A stretch of 5,199 nt of DNA from NCBI GenBank assembly GCA_020425915.1, contig JAGQQZ010000633.1, positions 1 to 5,199 on the forward strand, in the 5' to 3' direction. Each line of letters starts with the position of its first letter. The stretch's first letter is position 1. Positions 1-5,199 of the stretch are shown here, piece by piece. Under the pieces are notes generated by a model that did not search any database, was not told the origin of the DNA, and saw nothing but the letters and a program-made list of their open reading frames with translations. This stretch comes from Planctomycetota bacterium (GTDB lineage Bacteria > Planctomycetota > UBA1135 > UBA2386). Made by a program: the position numbers and the translations under genes.

Positions 1-1963
1 GAACTGCAAACGCTTCATCCTCGCCGCCATCCTCCTCGCGCCGGTCCTCGTCTCCCAGGAAACCCCGCAACAGATCGCCGCTCGCCTGCTCCCGCGGGAC
101 GACTGGCAGATCATGTCGATGGCCGGCAGCAAGGTCGGCTACGTGCACACCAAGATGCACCGCGTCGACGGCGCGATCCAAACCGAGGTCGTCACCAACA
201 TGACGATGAACCGACTCGGCGCGACGATCACGGTCCTCACCGAGTCGATCACGCGCGAGCGGGACGACGGCAGCCTGATCAGCATGGACACGACCATCAA
301 CATGTCCAGCCAGGCAACGGTGTCGAAGGTCCGTTTCGAAGAGGGCTACGCGATCATCACGAGCGAGCTCATGGGGCGCGAACGCGAGCGGAAGATGCGT
401 TGCCCCGACGACATGGTCGGCCCGTTCCGACTCCTCGTCCTCGGCATCCAGCACGGCACCGAACCAGGCTCGTCGTACGAAGCCGTCACGTTCGTGCCCG
501 ACATCACGAAGGCCGCCGAGATCTACACGGAGATCGTCGGCCCCGAGGACGTCACGCTCGACGAAGGCAGCGTGAAGACGCTGACCAAGTCGATCGTCGA
601 GATCGAGGGCATGCCGATGAAGATCAGGAACTGGACGGACGACGACGGCATCGCGCTCCGCACCGTGATTCCGACCGCCGGGATCGAAGTCGAGATGCTC
701 GCGTCCACGAAGGAACGCGCGCTCGAAGCGCAGTCGGCGGGCAAGGACTCGACGGACGTCTTCGAAGCCACCGTCATCAAGGCCCGCGAGCACCTCGCGT
801 TCACGCGTCGCGCCGACGCCGCCGTCCTCGACGTCCGCGTCAAGGACGCGAGCATCGACGTCCCGATCCCTTCGGACCGTCGACAGAAGGTCGGCGACGC
901 CGACGCCGAGCACACCCACCGCATCGAGCTCGAACGCCGTGTCCCACCTGCGGACCACCACGGCGAGCGACCGCTCGACCCCGTGCCGACCGAACTCGAG
1001 AAGGCACTCGCATCCAACACCATGATCCAGTGCGACGAACCGGAGATCGTGGCGATCGCGAAGCGCGAGGTCGGTGACGAATCCGACGCTTGGCGGGCCG
1101 CGCAGAAACTCGAGCGCTGGGTGCACGAGAACCTGACCGAGAAGGGCTTCGACGTCGGCTTCGCCTCCGCGCTCGAGGTGTGCCGCGAACGCGCCGGCGA
1201 CTGCAGCGAGCACGCGGTGTTCCTGGCCGCGCTGTGTCGCGCGGCCGGGATCCCGGCCCGCGTCGTCATGGGCGTTCTCTACGTCGGCGGGATCTGGGGC
1301 GGGCATGCCTGGAACGAAGTCTGGATCGACGGCAACTGGTACGCCCTCGACGCGACCCTCGGCATGGGCTCCGTCGATCCGTTCCACCTGGCGATGGCCT
1401 CGATGACGATGGACGACGAGAGCGGCGCCGAGGAGATGGCACAGCTCATGGGGATCCTCGGCAACCTCGAGATCCGCGTCGAGAAGTCCAAGTTCGAGGG
1501 CAAGTGGACGGACATCGCGAACGCCGTGACCGTCACCGGACGGCGCTACGTGAACCGACTCTGGCGCCTCTCGTTCGAGGCGCCCGAGGGCTTCGAACTC
1601 GAGCCCACCAAGCCGCGTGCGCGGATCGACTTCGAACTCCTCGAGGTCGAGGGCAAGACGTCGGTCGGCAAGTCCTGCGAGATCGACGTCACCGCCGTCG
1701 ACACGCCGAGCGACTTCACGTGGGACGAGATCCTCGCCCGCGTCGCCTCGGGCGGCCATGAGGCCCAGCCGTTCGAACTCGACGGTCGTCAGGCCCGCCG
1801 CATCCGCGTCGAGCGAGGCGACCGACGATTCGAAGTCGTCGTCGTGAACACCGGCGCCGCGCTCTTCGTGTTCGAATTCGACCGCATCGACTCCGACGCG
1901 GACCGGGAGACGTTCTCGAAGTTCCTCGAGACGGTCGACCTCGATCCGGTCGGTACTCGCTGA
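1..1963 (+). CDS. Secreted transglutaminase-like (cysteine protease fold) protein, 5' end just outside window
   Basis: The open frame runs from base 2 to a TGA at 1961-1963 and gives 653 residues; I number from Asn1 at base 2. Residues 3-18 (KRF, then a hydrophobic run ending VLVS) form a Sec-type signal peptide, so the product is probably exported. The ATG at 113 (residue 38) is therefore an internal Met. An N-terminal module, about residues 30-225, carries a W35...GSKVGYVHT (42-50) motif reminiscent of other bacterial transglutaminase-like proteins. The transglutaminase core is about residues 355-455, with Cys401 in GDCSEHA, His435 in GGHAWNEV and Asp450 in ALDATLG. This is the full triad of the family (Pfam PF01841), in the usual order and spacing, so catalysis is plausible. 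A C-terminal domain from about 507 to 650 (LSFEAPEGF ... FLETVDL) looks like a small alpha/beta PsbP/Mog1-like fold, but this is only a resemblance. Bacterial members include proteases, amidases, cross-linkers and inactive scaffolds; the substrate here cannot be read from sequence. The next gene starts 3 bases later, suggesting a shared transcript. Confidence 0.88.
   Translation, partial: NCKRFILAAILLAPVLVSQETPQQIAARLLPRDDWQIMSMAGSKVGYVHTKMHRVDGAIQTEVVTNMTMNRLGATITVLTESITRERDDGSLISMDTTINMSSQATVSKVRFEEGYAIITSELMGRERERKMRCPDDMVGPFRLLVLGIQHGTEPGSSYEAVTFVPDITKAAEIYTEIVGPEDVTLDEGSVKTLTKSIVEIEGMPMKIRNWTDDDGIALRTVIPTAGIEVEMLASTKERALEAQSAGKDSTDVFEATVIKAREHLAFTRRADAAVLDVRVKDASIDVPIPSDRRQKVGDADAEHTHRIELERRVPPADHHGERPLDPVPTELEKALASNTMIQCDEPEIVAIAKREVGDESDAWRAAQKLERWVHENLTEKGFDVGFASALEVCRERAGDCSEHAVFLAALCRAAGIPARVVMGVLYVGGIWGGHAWNEVWIDGNWYALDATLGMGSVDPFHLAMASMTMDDESGAEEMAQLMGILGNLEIRVEKSKFEGKWTDIANAVTVTGRRYVNRLWRLSFEAPEGFELEPTKPRARIDFELLEVEGKTSVGKSCEIDVTAVDTPSDFTWDEILARVASGGHEAQPFELDGRQARRIRVERGDRRFEVVVVNTGAALFVFEFDRIDSDADRETFSKFLETVDLDPVGTR
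2..58 (+). other. Signal peptide coding segment of the transglutaminase-like gene
   Basis: The first 19 codons in the window encode a short basic stretch (K3, R4) followed by a hydrophobic core FILAAILLAPVLV and then S-Q-E. This is the n-h-c layout of a Sec signal peptide. Cleavage near residues 18-19 is a guess. The only Cys (Cys2) lies before the basic residues, so it is not a lipobox and the protein is not expected to be a lipoprotein. Base 1 is G, which fits the third base of an ATG or GTG start codon directly upstream of Asn1. Confidence 0.75.
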
Positions 1964-1969
1964 GCCGTG
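1961..1969 (+). other. Stop-start junction TGA-GCC-GTG, likely translational coupling
   Basis: The TGA ending the transglutaminase-like gene (1961-1963) is followed by one codon (GCC) and then the GTG start of the next gene, all in the same phase. No clear Shine-Dalgarno sequence precedes the GTG. Termination-reinitiation by the same ribosome, or leaderless-style initiation, would fit. Because the phase is shared, no start further upstream is possible for the second gene. In-frame downstream alternatives are GTG 2003, which has a run of six G at 1991-1996 just upstream, and ATG 2009. Both would cut into the membrane segment, so 1967 is preferred. Confidence 0.65.
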
Positions 1970-4714
1970 CGCGCCGACCGGCTCGTCGTCGGGGGGATCG
2001 CGGTGGTCATGATCGCCGCGATCGCGACGTGGTGGTTGCCGGACTCCGCGGAGCCCGCACCGCTCCCGCCGACGGACGTCGGCGAACGGCCCGCACCGAC
2101 CGACGAGGTCGACACCGAGCCGACCGCGAGCGTCGCCGCGAATCCAGTCGTCCGACACGATGTCGCACCCGACGAGTCGAGCATTCCGACTGCGTTCGAC
2201 GATCCGGACTTCCGCCGCGGACTGACGACCATCACGGGCACCGTGCTTCGCTCGGGAAAGCCTGTCGCTGGAGCGAACGTCACGGTGGTCCGTCCCGGAG
2301 AGTTCCACCGCCTCGTCGCGGAATCCCGTCTCGCCCGGACGTTCGTCGCCCGCGGAGTGACGAGCGCCGATGGGAAGTTCCGAGTCGAGAGCGTCTGGCC
2401 GTCGCTCCGGAACATCCGATTCGAGGTTCGTGCCTCGGCCGCGGACGGCGCGACCGGCTCCGTCACGAAGCAACGGTCCTTGCCGATCGGCAATCCCGTC
2501 GACGTCGGTACGATCGAACTCGGCGCGACGACCAGCGTGTCCGGACGGGTCCTCGACTCGAGTGGATCGCCGCGCGCCGGTGTCCGCGTTCGCGCCGTCG
2601 CCGGTGACGTGATCGACGATCCGGAGAGCTGGGTGATCATCCCATCGCACCTCGTGGTCCGATCCCATCGCTGCACGCCCGCGGGCCCGACCACTGCGGA
2701 TCGCATGTTCGAGCAAACGACGGACGCGGCAGGGAGATTCAAGATCGAATCCTGCGCCACCGACGTCTACACGGTCATGGCGTGCGTCGACGGCAACCGA
2801 CCGAGCGCCATCTGGTCCGGTCATCCGGACGCGGAACCGCCGGGAGACATGACGCTGGGCGACGGTACGCTGCGCGGCCGCGTGTTCGACGCGGCAGGGA
2901 GTCCCGTAGCTGGCGCCCAGTTGCTCGTCTCGTTCGGTCACCAGATTCCGAAACCGCCCTGGGCCTTCGAATCGGACCGGGCCCCGGCGTTCCTCGCCCA
3001 TCCCGCCGGGCCGGCGACGGACGACGGGTCCTTCCGGATCACTGGCTTGCCCGACGGTGAGATCCACGTCGCCGTGCGCGCCGGACCCGACCGCGGTTGG
3101 ACCGTGTTCCCGTCGCTCGACCGAGACCAAGAACACGAACTGCACCTCGTGCGCGAAACCGACGCGACGTTCCGCGTCGTCGCAGAGCCACCGCGGGCCG
3201 CCCCCGACAACTACGCGATCTGGATCGGACCCCTGACGTCGCGGGAGATCGACCGGCTCGGACGATCGTTCCACGAGTTCTCGGTGAGCGACTTCGCGTT
3301 CTCGCCGTCGCCGAACCGCATCGAACGATCACCGGGCCAACTCGTGGTTCGAGGGCTGCCCTACGGGCGCTACTGGCTGGCCGCCGAGGGCGACGGACTC
3401 GGCGCGTTCGTGCAGTTCTCACACTCGCTCGGCGAGCCGATCGACCTCGTCTTCGATCGCACGCCGACGATCGTCCGGGTCGTCGACATCGAGGATCGCG
3501 CGATCCGGAACGCGCGCGTGCTCGTGCGCCCCGAGACTCCGGTCGCACCTGGCACGCAGCGGATCGTAGGGATGACAGACAAAGCCGGCGAAGTCGCGTT
3601 CCTGCCGATGGCCCGGGAACAAGTCGAGGTCCTCGTCGAACACCCTGGCTTCGCGCCGTTCCGAGGCAAGTTCGCGATCGACGATCACGAGGTCGACGTC
3701 GTCCTCCATCGGACGGGATGGGTGCGCGGACGGATCGACTACCCCGATCGCGCGAAGATTGCGCGTCCCCACGTCGAGCACCGAACGAGCGACTTCTCGA
3801 TTCCGATCCCGTACTCGACCTCCGGCGAGTTCTGGCTCGGTCAGGTCCCCGCCGGTGACTACGACATCTCGACGAACCACGAGCCCGATTCGTGGAGCTT
3901 CTCTCCGTCGAGTTTCCACGTCGAGGCGAACCGCGACAACGTCGTGGTCATTCTCGCCGAGCGACTCGACAGGCCCGACTATGCGAGCCTCGAAGGCCGG
4001 ATCTCAGGTCCGTTCGCGTCCGACGCACGCTTCTCGGTCCGCGTCGCGGGCGTGCTCGACGCGGCGTCGGCACACGACCGGTCGTTCCGGGTCGATCGCG
4101 TTCCACCGGGGAAGCGCGGAATCAACCTGTTCCTCGACGGATGCTCGACGGTGCTCGAGACGCGGGTCGTCGAGTTCCAACCCGGCGAAGTGCACACGGT
4201 CGAGTTCGAACCTCGTTTCGCTCGCATTCGCGGCACCGTCCGCACCGAGGGCCTCCAACCCTACAGCTTGTCGGTCACGAGCGCCGGAGGCGCCTGGAGC
4301 TTCGTCCGACCGGACGGGTCGTTCCAACTCGCCGTGACGGAGTACGGCGAGATCGGGGTCTCGGCGATCGACAGGGCAACGAGACGATTCGCGCGCGAAT
4401 CGGTCGCAGTGACCAGCGGCGACACGATCGACCTAGTTCTCGACCTCGACCGCCGATACGCCGTCGCGTGGACGATCGATCCGCGCGCGCATCTGCTCGG
4501 AGAAGTCGTCGAGGGCACCGCTGAAGGACCTGAGAACTTCTCGCTCGAATGGGTCTCCTCACTAGGACTCGTGCACGAAGCGCCGGTCCTAGCCGGTCGC
4601 TACGACGTGACGGTCTCGTTCGCGAACGGGAAGCGCGCGCGAACCCCCCGACCGGTCGTCGTCGGCGCCAACGGCACCTGCGCGAGGGAGATCCTCCTCG
4701 AACTCACTCACTGA
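1967..4714 (+). CDS. Membrane-anchored protein with tandem carboxypeptidase-regulatory-like beta-sandwich modules
   Basis: This 915-residue protein starts at a GTG. Residues 1-5 are charged (MRADR) and residues 6-24 form one hydrophobic helix ending in WWL, so it is probably a signal anchor or uncleaved signal peptide with the rest outside the inner membrane. Residues 25-85 are a linker rich in Pro, Asp, Glu and Thr. The remainder reads as about nine consecutive beta-sandwich-like units. Units 1-3 match the carboxypeptidase regulatory-like pattern (CarboxypepD_reg, PF13620 type): a GxV first strand (ITGTV 89, VSGRV 191, LRGRV 302), then SGKPVAGA, SGSPRAGV or AGSPVAGA, and a later DGKF, AGRF or DGSF turn. 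Units 4-9 are more divergent. I see no zinc-peptidase catalytic domain, so these modules are not attached to a carboxypeptidase. Such arrays usually serve as extracellular spacers, adhesins or carbohydrate/protein-binding stalks; the specific role here is unknown. The gene is probably co-transcribed with the preceding secreted transglutaminase-like gene. Its last 11 bases overlap the converging glycosyltransferase gene. Confidence 0.85.
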   Translation: MRADRLVVGGIAVVMIAAIATWWLPDSAEPAPLPPTDVGERPAPTDEVDTEPTASVAANPVVRHDVAPDESSIPTAFDDPDFRRGLTTITGTVLRSGKPVAGANVTVVRPGEFHRLVAESRLARTFVARGVTSADGKFRVESVWPSLRNIRFEVRASAADGATGSVTKQRSLPIGNPVDVGTIELGATTSVSGRVLDSSGSPRAGVRVRAVAGDVIDDPESWVIIPSHLVVRSHRCTPAGPTTADRMFEQTTDAAGRFKIESCATDVYTVMACVDGNRPSAIWSGHPDAEPPGDMTLGDGTLRGRVFDAAGSPVAGAQLLVSFGHQIPKPPWAFESDRAPAFLAHPAGPATDDGSFRITGLPDGEIHVAVRAGPDRGWTVFPSLDRDQEHELHLVRETDATFRVVAEPPRAAPDNYAIWIGPLTSREIDRLGRSFHEFSVSDFAFSPSPNRIERSPGQLVVRGLPYGRYWLAAEGDGLGAFVQFSHSLGEPIDLVFDRTPTIVRVVDIEDRAIRNARVLVRPETPVAPGTQRIVGMTDKAGEVAFLPMAREQVEVLVEHPGFAPFRGKFAIDDHEVDVVLHRTGWVRGRIDYPDRAKIARPHVEHRTSDFSIPIPYSTSGEFWLGQVPAGDYDISTNHEPDSWSFSPSSFHVEANRDNVVVILAERLDRPDYASLEGRISGPFASDARFSVRVAGVLDAASAHDRSFRVDRVPPGKRGINLFLDGCSTVLETRVVEFQPGEVHTVEFEPRFARIRGTVRTEGLQPYSLSVTSAGGAWSFVRPDGSFQLAVTEYGEIGVSAIDRATRRFARESVAVTSGDTIDLVLDLDRRYAVAWTIDPRAHLLGEVVEGTAEGPENFSLEWVSSLGLVHEAPVLAGRYDVTVSFANGKRARTPRPVVVGANGTCAREILLELTH
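2222..4711 (+). repeat. Protein-level tandem array of about nine beta-sandwich modules
   Basis: The repeat is visible in the protein, not in the DNA. The first-strand positions fall near residues 91, 193, 304, 404, 505, 588, 677, 756 and 834, giving intervals of about 102, 111, 100, 101, 83, 89, 79 and 78. The central Gly of the strand (xxGxV/I) is present in units 1, 2, 3, 6 (VRGRI), 7 (LEGRI) and 8 (IRGTV). It is replaced in units 4 (TFRVV), 5 (IVRVV) and 9 (VAWTI). Unit 2 has a long insert before its TTDAAGRF turn. Boundaries are estimates by eye and could be off by 10 residues or more; units 4, 5 and 9 are the least certain. Confidence 0.6.
4704..4714. other. Tail-to-tail overlap of convergent genes
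   Basis: The plus-strand gene ends with TGA at 4712-4714, and the minus-strand gene ends with TGA read from 4706 to 4704 (TCA on the plus strand). The two coding regions therefore share 11 bp and leave no intergenic space. I found no stem-loop followed by a T-run on either strand here. The 10-bp palindrome at 4715-4724 (CGACGCGTCG) has no loop and no T-tract. Transcripts from either side would have to end inside the opposing gene. Confidence 0.85.
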
Positions 4715-5199
4715 CGACGCGTCGGAACACTTCGTCGTACCGTCTCGCGACCACGCTCCAGTCGAAGTCCGCGCGGACTCGATCGGCGAGCGCCGGCTCG
4801 ACTGCGAACTCGCCGCGGCAGACACGGAGGATGCGGTCGGCCAGGCCCGGTTCGTCGCCGTAGTCCGCGAGCAACCCGGTGACGCCGTCCTCGATCAGGC
4901 TGCGGATCCCGTCGACGTTGGTGCCGACGACGGTCGCGCCGCAGGCCATCGCTTCGAGGACCGGGATGCCGAAGCCCTCGAACACCGACGGGACGACGAC
5001 GCAACCGGCGCGCTGGTAGAGACGCGGGAGGTCCGCGTCCGGCACGAAGCCGAGGAACTCGACGTGCTCGATGAGACCGTGGTCGTGCGCGAACTGCTCG
5101 AGCGCGAGGCGCATCGTCCCGGTGCCGCCGACGAGCAATCGGACGCGCGGCTCGCGGGCGACGACGTCGCGCATCGCCCGCAGCAGGAAGTCGATGCCC
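4704..5199 (-). CDS. GT4-family glycosyltransferase, C-terminal part (5' end beyond window)
   Basis: The frame enters from the right edge and ends at a TGA (4706-4704), giving 164 residues numbered from Gly1 at base 5198. It begins GIDFLLRAM, the start of the nucleotide-sugar-binding half in GT-B glycosyltransferases (often KGxDxLL). It continues with RLLVGGTG (20-27), VEFLGFVPDADLPRLY (46-61) and the donor-binding EX7E motif, Glu74 and Glu82 within FEGFGIPVLEAMACG. Next come the IEDGVTGLL segment (102-110) and a C-terminal FDWSVVARRYDEVF helix. These are hallmarks of the Glycos_transf_1 domain (PF00534), CAZy family GT4, retaining enzymes that move a sugar from an NDP-sugar to a glycan or lipid acceptor. 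About 200 N-terminal residues, the acceptor half, should lie outside the window. The Met codon at 5172-5174 is internal, since conserved sequence precedes it. Donor and acceptor cannot be told from this half. A cytoplasmic or peripheral-membrane role in surface polysaccharide synthesis is likely. Confidence 0.92.
   Translation of the reverse strand, partial: GIDFLLRAMRDVVAREPRVRLLVGGTGTMRLALEQFAHDHGLIEHVEFLGFVPDADLPRLYQRAGCVVVPSVFEGFGIPVLEAMACGATVVGTNVDGIRSLIEDGVTGLLADYGDEPGLADRILRVCRGEFAVEPALADRVRADFDWSVVARRYDEVFRRVVSE

Noticed and set aside
523..1269. A 248-codon minus-strand open frame antisense to the transglutaminase-like gene
   Set aside because: Low-complexity Ser/Arg/Ala composition with no motif. 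The plus strand here encodes the catalytic core, so this is a shadow.
2003..2011. GTG 2003 or ATG 2009 as the start of the module-array gene, given the G-run at 1991-1996
   Set aside because: Either would remove the basic N-terminus and half of the hydrophobic helix. GTG 1967 keeps a complete anchor and tight coupling to the upstream stop.
1789..2760. A 323-codon open frame on the minus strand across the junction of the two plus-strand genes
   Set aside because: Its product is a Ser/Arg/Thr-rich string with no recognisable fold, and it lies antisense to two well-supported genes. It is a codon-bias shadow typical of high-GC DNA.
2723..2901. A 14-bp direct repeat, GACGCGGCAGGGAG, at 2723-2736 and 2888-2901
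   Set aside because: Both copies encode DAAG in phase, but at non-equivalent places (the late turn of unit 2 and the early turn of unit 3). Shared codon preference explains it better than a duplication.
3039..3919. Several minus-strand and alternate plus-strand open frames of 90-250 codons inside the module-array gene
   Set aside because: They are very rich in Arg and lack hydrophobic-core patterning, while the plus-strand frame shows regular beta-strand and turn motifs.
4713..4738. Palindrome CGACGCGTCG (4715-4724) and a weak 6-bp stem ACGACG/CGTCGT (4714-4719 with 4733-4738), considered as a terminator
   Set aside because: No loop in the first, a 13-base loop with a short stem in the second, and no T-tract on either strand. 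Such matches are common at this GC content.
5172..5174. ATG on the minus strand as the start of the glycosyltransferase gene
   Set aside because: The frame stays open to the window edge and the preceding residues (GIDFLLRA) are conserved GT4 sequence, so this Met is internal and the gene is cut by the edge.

Overview
The window is high-GC DNA, roughly two thirds G+C by eye, with third codon positions dominated by G and C. It is almost completely coding. It holds two plus-strand genes in tandem and the 3' part of one minus-strand gene that converges on them. The pairing of a secreted transglutaminase-like protein with a long membrane-anchored array of carboxypeptidase-regulatory-like beta-sandwiches, a GTG start, no clear Shine-Dalgarno sequence at the one gene start visible, and many long antisense shadow frames would suit a high-GC planctomycete. 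Myxococcota or another Gram-negative lineage is also possible. This taxonomic guess rests on protein architecture only and is weak.

Layout. Bases 1-1963 (+) encode a secreted transglutaminase-fold protein with a complete Cys-His-Asp triad. Only its extreme 5' end, probably just the start codon, lies outside the window. Bases 1967-4714 (+) encode a 915-residue protein with an N-terminal membrane anchor, an acidic/proline-rich linker and about nine consecutive beta-sandwich-like modules. Its GTG start lies one codon after the upstream stop, in the same reading frame. Bases 4704-5199 (-) encode the C-terminal 164 residues of a GT4-type (GT-B fold) glycosyltransferase. Its stop overlaps the end of the plus-strand gene by 11 bp.

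How the genes may work together. The two plus-strand genes almost certainly share a transcript and both products face the cell envelope or exterior. A joint role at the surface is a reasonable inference but nothing in the sequence proves it. The glycosyltransferase belongs to a different, converging transcription unit and probably acts in the cytoplasm on surface glycan synthesis.

There is no non-coding stretch longer than a few bases. I saw no tRNA, rRNA, CRISPR array, insertion sequence, attachment site, riboswitch or convincing intrinsic terminator. I do not see a clearly new system. The points most worth following are the coupled, in-phase gene pair and the graded loss of the consensus along the module array.
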